Shown here piece after piece: positions 1-9,726 of a stretch of 64,000 bases of DNA. Every line of letters begins with the position of its first letter. Position 1 is the first letter of the stretch. Origin of the DNA: Desulfospira joergensenii DSM 10085 (GTDB lineage Bacteria > Desulfobacterota > Desulfobacteria > Desulfobacterales > Desulfobacteraceae); NCBI RefSeq assembly GCF_000420085.1, contig NZ_ATUG01000001.1, positions 124,001 to 188,000 of the forward strand, in the 5' to 3' direction. Position numbers and translations under genes: made by a program. The notes beneath the pieces are model-generated. The model made no database searches and was not told where the DNA came from. It saw only the letters and a list, made by a program, of their open reading frames with translations.

Positions 1-1214
1 TGCCCAAAAATATCCTCCAGGCGGAGATCGAGTTTCAAATGCCCGGAGAAACCCAGCTGCGCTCCTATAAACCCAATTACAAACCCAATAAAAAACAGCT
101 GGCAAAGGTGGTCTCCATGATCAAAAACGCCAGAAAACCCGTGATTTTCGCCGGCGGCGGGGTGATCTCCTCCGGGGCCTCGGAACAGATCACCCGGCTG
201 GCCCAGATGACCGAGATCCCGGTCACGGGCTCCCTCATGGGCCTCGGGGCATTTCCCGGGTCCCATCCGCTCTGGCTGGGCATGCTGGGCATGCACGGGA
301 CCTTCAGGGCCAACATGAGCATCGGTACCTGCGACCTGATCCTGGCCGCCGGGGTAAGGTTTGACGACAGGGTCACGGGCAATATTGAAAAATTTGCCCC
401 CCATGCCAAAATTGCACAGATCGACATCGACCCCACCTCCATCCACAAGAACATCGAAGTCCAGTGCCCCATTGTCGCGGACTGCAAGACCGCTCTTGAG
501 GGAATTCTCCAGCTTCTGGAAAAGGAAGACCCCAAGAATCTGATAAAGGAGAGAAAAGCCTGGCTGGACCAGATTGAAGAATGGAAACAGACCACCCCCC
601 TTAAATATGAGCAGGAAGACAAGGTCATCAAGCCCCAGTTTGTGGTGGAAAAATTATATGAGGTCACCAAAGGGGAGGCCATTATCTCCACCGAGGTGGG
701 ACAGAACCAGATGTGGGCGGCCCAGTTTTATCACTTTGACCGGCCCAACCATTTTCTCACCTCCGGAGGACTGGGGGTCATGGGATTCGGCCTGCCCGCA
801 GCCATCGGCGCCAAGGCGGCATGTCCGGACAAAACAGTGGTGGACATCGCCGGCGACGGCTCCATTCAGATGAATATCCAGGAACTCATGACCGCCATTG
901 AATCCGGTCTGGATGTGAAGATCGTCATCTTAAACAACCGGTTTCTGGGAATGGTCCGGCAGTGGCAGGAGATCTTTTATGAAAAGGTCTATGCCTCCAC
1001 TCCCCTGGAAAACTCCCCCGACTTTGTCAAACTGGCCGAGGCATACGGTGCCAAGGGATTCAGATGTGATGATCCTGCCCGGGTTCAAGAGACCCTGGCC
1101 CTGGGAATCGACACCCCGGGTACGGTGATCATGGAGTTCATCGTTGACCGGGAAGAGTCGGTCTATCCCATGGTACCTGCCGGAGGGGCCCTTACGGAAA
1201 TGCTGCTGGTGTAA
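1..1214 (+). CDS. ilvB: Acetolactate synthase large subunit, 5'-truncated
   Basis: Thiamine-diphosphate enzyme that condenses two pyruvates to acetolactate (or pyruvate with 2-oxobutyrate) at the start of valine/leucine/isoleucine synthesis. The reading frame is open from base 3 to the stop at 1214 and begins mid-protein (PKNILQAEIEF...), so the N-terminal pyrimidine-binding domain lies outside the window; no internal start is proposed. Visible are the central FAD/domain part (GGGVISSG near base 160, DDRVTG near 365) and the C-terminal ThDP-binding motif GDGSIQMN followed by LNN (about 853-935). The regulatory subunit ilvN follows 53 bp downstream, then cimA and leuA, which marks a branched-chain amino acid operon. 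Confidence 0.95.
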   Translation, partial: PKNILQAEIEFQMPGETQLRSYKPNYKPNKKQLAKVVSMIKNARKPVIFAGGGVISSGASEQITRLAQMTEIPVTGSLMGLGAFPGSHPLWLGMLGMHGTFRANMSIGTCDLILAAGVRFDDRVTGNIEKFAPHAKIAQIDIDPTSIHKNIEVQCPIVADCKTALEGILQLLEKEDPKNLIKERKAWLDQIEEWKQTTPLKYEQEDKVIKPQFVVEKLYEVTKGEAIISTEVGQNQMWAAQFYHFDRPNHFLTSGGLGVMGFGLPAAIGAKAACPDKTVVDIAGDGSIQMNIQELMTAIESGLDVKIVILNNRFLGMVRQWQEIFYEKVYASTPLENSPDFVKLAEAYGAKGFRCDDPARVQETLALGIDTPGTVIMEFIVDREESVYPMVPAGGALTEMLLV

Positions 1215-1267
1215 ATGCGCAGTAAGATTTGAGAAATCACAGCCTTTTGATTATAAGGAAATCATAA

Positions 1268-1759
1268 ATGGAAACAAACAGATATATACTCTCGATCCTG
1301 GTGGACAACGAACCCGGGGTGCTCTCCAGGATCGCCGGTCTCTTTTCGGGTAGGGGATTCAACATCGACTCCCTGAGCGTGGCCTCCACCCTTGATCCCG
1401 AGGTCTCCCGGATCACCATGGTTACAAACTGCGATGCCCACATCATCGAACAGATTAAAAAGCAGCTCCACAAACTTATCAACGTCATCACGGTCACGGA
1501 CCTGACCGAGACCAACTACGTGGAAAGGGAGCTGGCACTGGTCAAGGTCCATGCCAAACCGGATAAGCGGGCGGAAATCCTGAGGATCGTGGATATATTC
1601 CGAAGCAAGATCGTGGATGTGGGCCACAACCACTACACCATAGAGATCTCCGGCGACAAGGGAAAGCACGAGGCCTTTATCTCCCTGATAAAGCCCATGG
1701 GCATCATTGAAGTGGCCAGTACAGGCTCCATTGCCCTGGCAAGGGAAAAGGTGAAATAA
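1268..1759 (+). CDS. ilvN: Acetolactate synthase small (regulatory) subunit
   Basis: A 163-residue protein, the usual length of bacterial IlvN/IlvH. It starts with an ACT domain (ILSILVDNEPGVLSRIAGLF, residues about 7-26, with the typical N-E-P-G-V turn that binds the feedback amino acid) and ends with the conserved small-subunit C-terminal domain (ALVKVHA..., about residue 88 on). It binds the large subunit encoded upstream and confers activation and valine inhibition. The ATG follows a TTATAAGGAAATCATAA context with an acceptable ribosome site. It is separated from cimA by only 13 bp, so co-transcription is likely. Confidence 0.95.
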   Translation: METNRYILSILVDNEPGVLSRIAGLFSGRGFNIDSLSVASTLDPEVSRITMVTNCDAHIIEQIKKQLHKLINVITVTDLTETNYVERELALVKVHAKPDKRAEILRIVDIFRSKIVDVGHNHYTIEISGDKGKHEAFISLIKPMGIIEVASTGSIALAREKVK

Positions 1760-1772
1760 TAAAGGGGGGGAC

Positions 1773-3374
1773 ATGGAAAAAACAATTCTTTACGACACCA
1801 CCCTCAGGGACGGCATGCAGGGAGAGAATATCTTCTTCTCCCCGGAAGACAAGCTCAAAATTGCCCGGCGCCTGGATGATGCCGGCATCCATTACATTGA
1901 AGGGGGATGGCCCGGTTCCAACCCCGGGGCCCAGCATTTTTTTGAGCTGGCCCGGCAGGAGAGCTTTACCCACGCCAGGATAGCTGCATTTGGTTCCACA
2001 CGGAGGCCCGGCCACACCTGTGACCAGGATGCCAACCTTGACGCCCTGATCCGTTCCCAAGCCCCGGTCATTACCATCTTCGGCAAATCCTGGGACCTGC
2101 ATGTCATGGAGATCATGAACAATACCCGGGAAGAAAACCTGGCCATGATCTCCCAGTCCGTTGACTATCTTCTGAAACATGACCGGGAGGTGATCTACGA
2201 CGCAGAGCATTTTTTCGACGGGTATAAATCCGATGCGGATTTCACCATGCAGACCCTGGAGGCCGCGGTTGAGGGAGGCACGCGCACCCTGGTCCTCTGC
2301 GATACCAACGGCGGGTCCATGCCCTGTGAAATCGAGACCATCACCCGGGAGGTAAAGGAGCATTTCAAAGAAACCCAGGGGATCTGCATTGGCATCCACA
2401 CCCACAACGACTGCGCCATGGCCGTTGCCAATGCCGTCACCGCGGTCCATGCCGGGGCGTCCATGGTCCAGGGCACCATTAACGGATACGGGGAAAGATG
2501 CGGCAATGCCGACCTGACCGCCATCATCCCCATCCTTGCCCTTAAGATGAACCGGGACTGCATGGACAAAAAAAACCTGGCCAAACTGCAGAACCTGTCC
2601 CGGTTCGTCTCTGAAACCGCCAATATGCCGCCGGTAAGCACCCGGCCCTTTGTGGGAAAATCAGCCTTTGCCCACAAGGGTGGTGTCCACGTGTCCGCGG
2701 TAATGAAAAACTCCAGGGCCTATGAGCATATCCGGCCGGAGCTGGTGGGAAATGTCAGAAGGGTTCTGGTATCCGAGCAGTCGGGCAAGAGCAATATCCA
2801 GTATAAGGCCAGGGAGCTGGGTGTGAATATCGGAGATGACGATATTACCCACCGCCAGATCGTTGCCACCATCAAGGAGCTGGAGGATGACGGTTTTGAA
2901 TTTGACGCGGCTGAAGGTTCCCTGAAACTGATCATGGAAAAGATTACCGAGCAGTATAAATCCTATTTTGATCTGGAATCCTTTCGGGTGGTGGTGGAAA
3001 AGGACAAGGAAAAGCCGTGCTATTCCCATGCCATGATCAAGATCCGGGTGGGGGATGAGACAGAGATCACCTCGGCCGAGGGGGACGGACCGGTTTCGGC
3101 CCTGGATAACGCCCTGAGAAAGGCCCTGAGCACCATCTATCCCCAGATCGAGGACATGCGCCTGGTGGACTTCAAGGTCCGGGTCATTGACGGGTCCGAC
3201 GGCACAGATGCCAAGGTCAGGGTCCTCATAGAATCCAGGGACATCCAGAATATCTTTTCCACCATCGGGGTGTCCGAAGATATCATCGAAGCCAGCTGGC
3301 AGGCCCTTGTCGACAGTTTTCAGTACAAGCTTTCCCTGGATGACAGGGCAACCAACGGGAACAAGGGAAATTAA
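1773..3374 (+). CDS. cimA: (R)-citramalate synthase
   Basis: Condenses pyruvate and acetyl-CoA to citramalate, the threonine-independent entry to 2-oxobutyrate and isoleucine. The 533-residue protein begins with the HMGL-like TIM barrel motif LYDTTLRDGMQGENI (residues 5-19) and the Gly-Trp-Pro variant EGGWPGSNP (about 43-51) that is characteristic of the CimA group rather than LeuA. The metal-binding HTHNDC is at about residue 208, and a LeuA-type dimer/regulatory domain occupies the C-terminal 120 residues. A strong purine-rich ribosome site (AAAGGGGGGGAC) precedes the ATG. It sits between ilvN and leuA, so the operon can supply both isoleucine and leucine precursors. Homocitrate synthase is the main alternative but the context and motif favour citramalate. 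Confidence 0.9.
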   Translation: MEKTILYDTTLRDGMQGENIFFSPEDKLKIARRLDDAGIHYIEGGWPGSNPGAQHFFELARQESFTHARIAAFGSTRRPGHTCDQDANLDALIRSQAPVITIFGKSWDLHVMEIMNNTREENLAMISQSVDYLLKHDREVIYDAEHFFDGYKSDADFTMQTLEAAVEGGTRTLVLCDTNGGSMPCEIETITREVKEHFKETQGICIGIHTHNDCAMAVANAVTAVHAGASMVQGTINGYGERCGNADLTAIIPILALKMNRDCMDKKNLAKLQNLSRFVSETANMPPVSTRPFVGKSAFAHKGGVHVSAVMKNSRAYEHIRPELVGNVRRVLVSEQSGKSNIQYKARELGVNIGDDDITHRQIVATIKELEDDGFEFDAAEGSLKLIMEKITEQYKSYFDLESFRVVVEKDKEKPCYSHAMIKIRVGDETEITSAEGDGPVSALDNALRKALSTIYPQIEDMRLVDFKVRVIDGSDGTDAKVRVLIESRDIQNIFSTIGVSEDIIEASWQALVDSFQYKLSLDDRATNGNKGN

Positions 3375-3493
3375 GATTTTAGGATGAAGATTTTAGATTC
3401 GGGGAAAGCCGAGCTTTTCTCAAATTCTCAGAAAAGAATGGCCGGTTCCAGATGCCGGATAGGATTCATAACAGAATACAAAGGGCAAAAAAA

Positions 3494-5038
3494 ATGAATG
3501 ATCACAGAAGGATTATCGTATTTGACACCACATTGAGGGATGGGGAGCAGTCCCCGGGGGCCAGCATGAACCAGGCGGAAAAACTCCGCGTCGCCACCCA
3601 GCTGGAAACCCTGGGAGTGGATGTCATTGAGGCGGGATTTCCGGCCGCATCCCCGGGGGATTACGAGGCGGTCAAGGCCATTGCAGATACCCTGAAAAAA
3701 TGCCAGGTGGCGGCCCTGTGCCGGGCCGCCAAGAATGACATTCTCAGGGGGTGGGATGCCATAAAGAATGCAGCCCATCCAAGGATCCATACCTTTATCG
3801 CCACTTCTGAACTTCACATGAAATACAAACTTCAGATGGAGCCGGCCGATGTTCTGAAACAGGCCGTGGAATCGGTCCGTTTGGCCAAAACCCTGACCGA
3901 TAACGTGGAATTCTCCGCCGAAGACGGGTCCCGATCCGACCCGGACTTCTTATGCACCGTGTTCGAATCCGTGATCGAGGCCGGAGCCACCACCATCAAC
4001 CTGCCCGATACCGTGGGATATGCCATTCCCGAGGAGTTCGGCAATCTGGTCAAATACGTCATGGAAAACACTTCCAATATCGACCAGGCGATCCTAAGCG
4101 TCCACTGCCACAACGACCTGGGGCTTGCCACAGCCAACACCCTGGCTGCCGTTAAAAACGGAGCCCGCCAGGTGGAGGTAACCGTCAACGGAATCGGCGA
4201 GCGGGCCGGCAACACCTCCATGGAGGAGGTGGTCATGACCCTGAACACCCGGCCCAATTTCTTTCCCCAGACCACGGGGATCGACACCACCAAGATCTAT
4301 CCTTTAAGCCGGCTGGTCAGCATGATCACCGGGATTCTGGTCCAGCCCAACCGGGCCATTGTGGGAGCCAATGCCTTTGCCCATGAGGCAGGCATCCACC
4401 AGGACGGGGTCTTGAAAAACCCCATGACCTACGAGATCATGAAACCCGAAACCGTGGGGATCTCCACCAACAGTCTGGTTTTGGGCAAACATTCCGGCCG
4501 CCATGCCCTGAAGGCCCATATCCAGGAGATGGGCTATGAACTCTCCGAGGATGAAGTCAATCTTGTATTTAAAAAATTCAAAACCCTGGCAGATAAGAAA
4601 AAACGGATTCAGGACGAGGATATCGAGGCCCTGATCAACGAAGGCGTGCTGAGAAGTTCCGAGGTGTTCACCCTGGAGTATATCCACGTCCTGAGCGGGA
4701 ATACCGTATTTCCCACGGCCAGTGTCCAGCTCATGATCAACGGCCGCCCGGTCCAGGGGTCCCTGGAGGGCACAGGCCCCATTGATGCGGTCTACAATGT
4801 AATTTCCAAACTCACGGACACCAAGTCGGAACTGCTCAGGTTCACCATTTCCGCCCTGACCGAAGGGACCGATGCCCAGGGAGAGGTCACGGTAAGGCTC
4901 AAGGAAGACGGAATCGTGGCCCTGGGCAAGGGATCTGATTCTGATATCATCACGGCCAGTGCCCTGGCCTATATCAACGGGCTCAACCGCCTGGAATACC
5001 TTAAGGCCCATCCTCCCAAGGAAGAGCGGCTGGTCTAG
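3494..5038 (+). CDS. leuA: 2-isopropylmalate synthase
   Basis: Catalyses the first committed step of leucine synthesis (acetyl-CoA plus 2-oxoisovalerate). An in-frame ATG lies at 3452, but the ATG at 3494 (MNDHRRIIVFDTTLRDG) places the active-site motif DTTLRDGEQSPG at the normal distance from the N-terminus, so it was chosen; the protein is then 514 residues, a standard length. HCHNDLG (metal site) and NGIGERAGN are present, as is the HSGRHA motif of the linker and a C-terminal LeuA allosteric dimer domain ending ...INGLNRLEYL. It is the last gene of the ilvB-ilvN-cimA-leuA series and is followed at once by a strong hairpin. Confidence 0.95.
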   Translation: MNDHRRIIVFDTTLRDGEQSPGASMNQAEKLRVATQLETLGVDVIEAGFPAASPGDYEAVKAIADTLKKCQVAALCRAAKNDILRGWDAIKNAAHPRIHTFIATSELHMKYKLQMEPADVLKQAVESVRLAKTLTDNVEFSAEDGSRSDPDFLCTVFESVIEAGATTINLPDTVGYAIPEEFGNLVKYVMENTSNIDQAILSVHCHNDLGLATANTLAAVKNGARQVEVTVNGIGERAGNTSMEEVVMTLNTRPNFFPQTTGIDTTKIYPLSRLVSMITGILVQPNRAIVGANAFAHEAGIHQDGVLKNPMTYEIMKPETVGISTNSLVLGKHSGRHALKAHIQEMGYELSEDEVNLVFKKFKTLADKKKRIQDEDIEALINEGVLRSSEVFTLEYIHVLSGNTVFPTASVQLMINGRPVQGSLEGTGPIDAVYNVISKLTDTKSELLRFTISALTEGTDAQGEVTVRLKEDGIVALGKGSDSDIITASALAYINGLNRLEYLKAHPPKEERLV

Positions 5039-5050
5039 CCTATAATCGAT

Positions 5051-5074
5051 CAGGGGACGGAAAACCGTCCCCTG
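5051..5074. terminator. Bidirectional terminator hairpin between convergent genes
   Basis: Perfect 10-bp stem CAGGGGACGG / CCGTCCCCTG with a 4-base AAAA loop, lying 12 bases after leuA and 6 bases before the end of the convergent histidine kinase gene. No long T-run follows on the + side (GGATAATTTATT), so efficiency is uncertain; it can serve both converging genes. Confidence 0.75.
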
Positions 5075-5080
5075 GATAAT

Positions 5081-7630
5081 TTATTGATCCAGAACCTCTT
5101 TCAGGATTCGGGAAAGAACATGAATCCTGACGGGCTTCATCATCAGGGCGGATACGTTCAGGTCCCGGGCGGTTTTTCCCTGAATGGTATCGTTATAGCC
5201 TGTACAGATGATCACGGGTTTACCAGGGTCTGTTTTTATAATCTCCTGGGCCAGGACCTTTCCGGACATCCTGGGCATGGTCATATCGGTGATGACAAGG
5301 TCAAAGCCGTCCGGATCCTTTTTAAACATCTCCAGGGCCCTGACCGGATCGGACACATCTGTGACATGATACCCGAGATAATGGAGCATCTTTCCCATCA
5401 TATTCAGGAGCATGGGGTCATCGTCCACGTTTAATACTCTTTCCAGATTCCCGGTTTCCAGGGGCATGGTTTGGTCTTCCGGATCTTCCGGCGCTTTGTC
5501 CACCAGGGGGAAGTAGATTTCAAAGGTGGTCCCCCTGCCCCGGCGGCTGTTGACCGTAACAAACCCCTTATGATTTTTCACAATTCCGTAAACCACTGCC
5601 AGACCGATACCCGAACCCTTTCCAAAATCCTTTGTTGTAAAATAGGGTTCAAAGATCCGGTCCAGAATCCCAGGCTCTATCCCTGCACCGGAGTCTGAAA
5701 TGGCAATCTTTACATAGGTTCCCGGATTGAGATCCGGAAGGTCCCGGATCTGTTCCCGGACGACCTCCACCGGAATACAGGAAAAAATGATTCTTCCCGT
5801 CTGATCGATCATGGACTGGGCCGCATTGGAGCCCAGGTTTAAAAACACCTGGTTGACCTGGACCGGGTCCGCCATGATCACGGCAGATTCGGCCGAACAT
5901 TCATTTTTAATCTCAATGGTTGCCGGCATGGTGGATTTCATCAGTCCCACAGCCTCTTCCAGCACCCGGCCCACCCTCACCGGCCTCAGATCCGCGGCAT
6001 TGTTTTTCCCAAAGCTGAGAAGCTGTCCGACAATACCTGCGGCCCGGTTGGCGGCGGTCTTAATGGTTTCAAGATCGAGGCGGATGGAGTCTGACGAAGA
6101 TAATTTTTCCAGACCCAGATCTGCATTCCCGATGATGATCCCCAGGATATTGTTAAAATCGTGGGCGATCCCTCCGGTAAGGGTTCCGATGGACTCCATC
6201 CGGCGGGCCTGCATGAGCCTCTCTTCCAATTGCCGGTTCTTCTCCTGTTCTTTCTTGAGCAGCAGGATCTGGGAAATCAGGCTGGAAAAGATTTCCAGGG
6301 GGCGGACGGTTTCACGGGTGGGTTTTCCACCGGATTTGGATTCATCAACGGAAATGACGCCGATGAATTCCCCATTCTCATTGATCATTTTCACAAACAA
6401 ATTATCTTCCGGATGCCAGCCCCCCCCCTTTTCCGGTTCAGGCCCTGAACCGTAAACGGTTGCCTCCTGCTTGAGGATATCTTTCATGACATGGGGGATA
6501 TAATAGCTTTGCCGTCCGATCTTATGCCCTTGTTCGAACACGTGATCGTATTGGCCGGCCGGCATTTCAACCCCCCTGAGCCGCTGGATGACCTCGGCAT
6601 CCAGGCCGGCATACCCGATAATATCCCTGAAGGGGTGGGTGGACTTGAACAGGGAGATGATCACCCGGTTATAGTCCGAGTATTTAACGATGGCATGGGA
6701 TACGGTCCTGAAGAATTCTTTTTCGTCCCGGATGGTCAGCATGGAAGCCGCGGCCAGGCTGAACTGTTCGGTCTGGTCCGACAGAATTGAAATCTGTCTT
6801 TCGCCCTGCTCCAGCCGGTCAATGGAATTCTGAAGCTCCTTATTCCTCCGGACCAGTTCATCGGTTCTTTCCCGAACCTTGTTTTCCAGCTGCTTTCTGG
6901 AGATTTCAAGGGCCCGGGCCGAGAACTCCACCTCTTTGTACACCCGAATATACTTCATGGTTGCGATGCCGACGATGGCGGCAAACATACCGAGAAATCC
7001 GTAAATATTGAGATATTGGACCGACTCAAACCCAAAGGCGCAGAAGAGATCATGGACGCAGAGGATAATCAGAAAACCTGCCCCTCCCATGAAAAGGGTG
7101 CCTTCTTTTCCGGCTTCCTGCTTGTTTTTATACCACAGGCTTAATATATAAATTCCAAAACAGATCAGATAGACCATCAGGGCCTTGCCCGCCAGGGTCA
7201 GGGGCAATTCCACAAGGGGGCTGGAAAGCCATAAAAAATGGCGATATATGAATTCTGATTTTATTATCAGGCCCGGCCACCAGATCATCAGGGCCAGGAC
7301 GGCATGGATGATCAGGATCTTCCGGGCGCCTGCCCGGGTCCTGATCCCCAGGAAATGGACGGTGAACTCATAGCAGGCATGGGCCAGCAGGACAAAGTCC
7401 AAGACCTGGATATGCTCCAAAACCCGGTTAAAGGGAGTGGCATTCAGATGATATTGAAAAAAAATGGAGAGCCCGTGCTGGAAAACAACATAGGAAAGAA
7501 CGCTTCCCCAGATGTTCCAGGGCTGATTTCTGATCGTAAGGGATAATACCAGGTGAAAACATCCGGGAAACAGGGCAATGGCGGCAACCACCAGCGCACC
7601 GATGGACGACGGAAGAATATTGGACATCAT
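5081..7630 (-). CDS. Membrane-bound hybrid sensor histidine kinase
   Basis: 849-residue signalling protein. The first ~230 residues form about seven hydrophobic segments, followed by a charged coiled coil (to ~285), a GAF-like sensor (about 285-465), a DHp domain with the phospho-acceptor in GGIAHDFNNIL, a HATPase domain (DSGAGIEPG; GKGSGIGLAVVYGI), and a C-terminal receiver domain (NVDDDP; phospho-Asp in LVITDMTMP). The coiled-coil/GAF/DHp block closely resembles that of the kinase at 42052-45258, down to WHPEDNLFV and ISVDESKSG, indicating a duplicated module. It is a single gene between convergent leuA and an independent acyl-CoA dehydrogenase operon; no cognate regulator is adjacent. The ATG has a weak ribosome site; the second ATG (7627) is an alternative. 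Ligand unknown. Confidence 0.88.
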   Translation of the reverse strand: MMSNILPSSIGALVVAAIALFPGCFHLVLSLTIRNQPWNIWGSVLSYVVFQHGLSIFFQYHLNATPFNRVLEHIQVLDFVLLAHACYEFTVHFLGIRTRAGARKILIIHAVLALMIWWPGLIIKSEFIYRHFLWLSSPLVELPLTLAGKALMVYLICFGIYILSLWYKNKQEAGKEGTLFMGGAGFLIILCVHDLFCAFGFESVQYLNIYGFLGMFAAIVGIATMKYIRVYKEVEFSARALEISRKQLENKVRERTDELVRRNKELQNSIDRLEQGERQISILSDQTEQFSLAAASMLTIRDEKEFFRTVSHAIVKYSDYNRVIISLFKSTHPFRDIIGYAGLDAEVIQRLRGVEMPAGQYDHVFEQGHKIGRQSYYIPHVMKDILKQEATVYGSGPEPEKGGGWHPEDNLFVKMINENGEFIGVISVDESKSGGKPTRETVRPLEIFSSLISQILLLKKEQEKNRQLEERLMQARRMESIGTLTGGIAHDFNNILGIIIGNADLGLEKLSSSDSIRLDLETIKTAANRAAGIVGQLLSFGKNNAADLRPVRVGRVLEEAVGLMKSTMPATIEIKNECSAESAVIMADPVQVNQVFLNLGSNAAQSMIDQTGRIIFSCIPVEVVREQIRDLPDLNPGTYVKIAISDSGAGIEPGILDRIFEPYFTTKDFGKGSGIGLAVVYGIVKNHKGFVTVNSRRGRGTTFEIYFPLVDKAPEDPEDQTMPLETGNLERVLNVDDDPMLLNMMGKMLHYLGYHVTDVSDPVRALEMFKKDPDGFDLVITDMTMPRMSGKVLAQEIIKTDPGKPVIICTGYNDTIQGKTARDLNVSALMMKPVRIHVLSRILKEVLDQ

Positions 7631-7730
7631 GGAGCAATGAACCAGAATTTAATAATCGTAATCATATCGTTGTTGCTGGAGGATACGGTCAATCTCTTGG
7701 AAAGTCAATCCGGAAAAGGGAGATATAAAA

Positions 7731-7763
7731 GTGCGGATTGGGAAAGCGTCTCCCGATCCGCAC
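7731..7763 (-). terminator. Terminator-like hairpin after acyl-CoA dehydrogenase
   Basis: Inverted repeat GTGCGGATTGGGA / TCCCGATCCGCAC (12 of 13 bp pair, 7-base loop). Read on the minus strand it is followed by a TTTTATA stretch, and it lies 68 bases beyond the stop of the gene at 7831. Confidence 0.6.
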
Positions 7764-7830
7764 CTTTGTATGAAACCGTTTATTAAATCCCTTTGGCCGC
7801 CCGGGATCAAATTTTTTAACTCAGCCTTTT

Positions 7831-9642
7831 TTATCCGGCAAAGGCCGCATCCGGCATCTCCATGATGGCCGGCATATTGGTCTGCAGGGCTTCCATCTTG
7901 CCCATGGCGGCGGGCAGGGTCCATGTGATGTAGTATTCGGCGGTCTTGACCTGACCCTGGTAAAAGACCAGATCCTTTTTCTTGGCCTTTTCCAACTTGG
8001 GCTGGGCCGTCACTGCCCGCCAGAGTTCCATCCATGCCATGCAGACATCTCCGGTGACATCCAGGAAAGGATGGGCCACGGAAAATGCATTCAGCACCTT
8101 CTCGGACATGGCGGTCATGCCCATGTGCATGGCCACTTCACCCAGTTTATTTACAGCCTGTTCCACCTTTGCGGCCATGGATTCCAGGCCTTGAATCTCC
8201 TTGGCCGCGGCAATGGTCAGATTCATCTCCCCCAGGAGATCCATGAAGGGCTTGCCTTTTTTCAGGCCCAGCTTCCGGCCGAGAAGATCCATGGCCTGGA
8301 TCCCGTTGGTCCCCTCATAGATACTGGTGATCTTGCAGTCCCGGAGCAGCTGCTCCTGGGGATATTCCTGGATGAATCCGTAGCCCCCGTAGATCTGGAC
8401 TCCCTGGACACAGACCTCAAAGGCCCTGTCCGTGCAATAGGCCTTGGTGATGGGGGTCAGAAGCTCGATGAGCCCTTCATATTTTTCCCTTTCCTCCTGG
8501 GTGTCCGAGGTCTTTGCCCTGTCAAAACAGATGGCCGTATAGTAGAGAAGGGCCCGCATCCCGTCCACATTGGACTTCATGGACATGAGCTGACGGCGCA
8601 CATCCGGATGATTGATAATGGCCACAGGCTTTGGATCCGCATCAAAGACTTTCATGAGGTCCGTACCCTGGAGCCTTTCCCTGGCATAGTTCACGGCATT
8701 GATATAGGATGAGGTGGCAAAGCTGAATCCCTGGAGCCCTACTCCCAGGCGGGCCTCGTTCATCATCACGAACATGGCCTTCATGCCCTTGTTTTCCTCT
8801 CCAAGCAGTTCGCCGATGCACTTGCCCTTGGAGCCGAAGGAGAGGGATGCCGTGGCATTTCCGTGGATCCCCATCTTCTCTTCAAGACCGGTGCAGGCCA
8901 CGTCATTGGGCTCGCCGGGGGATCCGTCCGGGTTGATCCTGTACTTGGGGACCAGGAACAGGGAAATGCCCTTGGTCCCGGCGGGGGCCCCCTCGATCCT
9001 TGCCAGAACCGGATGGATGATATTCTCGGTCAGATCCTGGTCTCCGCCGGAGATAAATATCTTATTGCCTGTGATGGTATAGGTGCCGTCATCGTTCTTT
9101 TTTGCGCTGGTGGACAGATTGCCCACGTCAGACCCGGCTTCAGGCTCTGTAAGGCACATGGTTCCGGCCCATTTGCCGGTGTAGAGATTTTCCAGGTAGA
9201 TTTTTTTCTGGTCTTCGGTGCCGAATTCCTCCACCAGCTTGCCGGCCCCGTGGGTCAGACCCGGATACATCTGAAAGGCGCAGTTGGCGCCGACAAACAG
9301 CTCCCCGGCTGCAGTGGCCAGCACCCTGGGCATGCCCTGGCCGCCGAACTCAGGATCATCACACATGGCCACCCACTCTCCCTGGCAGTAGAGATCGTAG
9401 GCCTTGTGAAAGGATTCAGGCACCCTGACCTCCCCCTTGTCCAGGACACATCCCTGTTCATCCCCTTCCTTATTCGTGGGCAGAAGCTCTTTTACGGCCA
9501 GTTTCCTGGCTTCGGATACCACCATGTCCATGGTTTTTTTATTAAAGTCCTCAAACAGCTCATGGGAAGACAGATCCGATGCCGACAGCATCTCGTGGAG
9601 TACGAATTCCTGGTCCCTTCTGTCTGCGATTGATTGTGCCAT
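7831..9642 (-). CDS. Acyl-CoA dehydrogenase, long (about 600-residue) subclass
   Basis: FAD-dependent dehydrogenase that introduces a 2,3-double bond into an acyl-CoA, passing electrons to ETF. The start at 9642 (MAQSIADRRDQEF) has a strong AAAGGAG site eight bases upstream and is preferred over a longer TTG form; the product is 603 residues. The core has the CLTEPEAGSDVG FAD/substrate signature, a GNKIFISGG segment, and the flavin-binding YGGYGFIQEYP with the R-D-x-KI-x-SIYEGTNGIQ motif that usually follows the catalytic glutamate region. The C-terminal extension of about 130 residues is typical of the subgroup that includes DmdC-like and FadE5-like enzymes, so the substrate chain cannot be assigned. 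It lies 84 bp downstream of a TetR gene on the same strand and probably shares its promoter. Confidence 0.92.
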   Translation of the reverse strand: MAQSIADRRDQEFVLHEMLSASDLSSHELFEDFNKKTMDMVVSEARKLAVKELLPTNKEGDEQGCVLDKGEVRVPESFHKAYDLYCQGEWVAMCDDPEFGGQGMPRVLATAAGELFVGANCAFQMYPGLTHGAGKLVEEFGTEDQKKIYLENLYTGKWAGTMCLTEPEAGSDVGNLSTSAKKNDDGTYTITGNKIFISGGDQDLTENIIHPVLARIEGAPAGTKGISLFLVPKYRINPDGSPGEPNDVACTGLEEKMGIHGNATASLSFGSKGKCIGELLGEENKGMKAMFVMMNEARLGVGLQGFSFATSSYINAVNYARERLQGTDLMKVFDADPKPVAIINHPDVRRQLMSMKSNVDGMRALLYYTAICFDRAKTSDTQEEREKYEGLIELLTPITKAYCTDRAFEVCVQGVQIYGGYGFIQEYPQEQLLRDCKITSIYEGTNGIQAMDLLGRKLGLKKGKPFMDLLGEMNLTIAAAKEIQGLESMAAKVEQAVNKLGEVAMHMGMTAMSEKVLNAFSVAHPFLDVTGDVCMAWMELWRAVTAQPKLEKAKKKDLVFYQGQVKTAEYYITWTLPAAMGKMEALQTNMPAIMEMPDAAFAG

Positions 9643-9726
9643 TGCTTGTTTCTCCTTTAAAATTATATAAAAGTCATGGGTTTTGCATTCTAAAAACAAT
9701 CTCCTGCAAAGCAGGCTCAATAATTC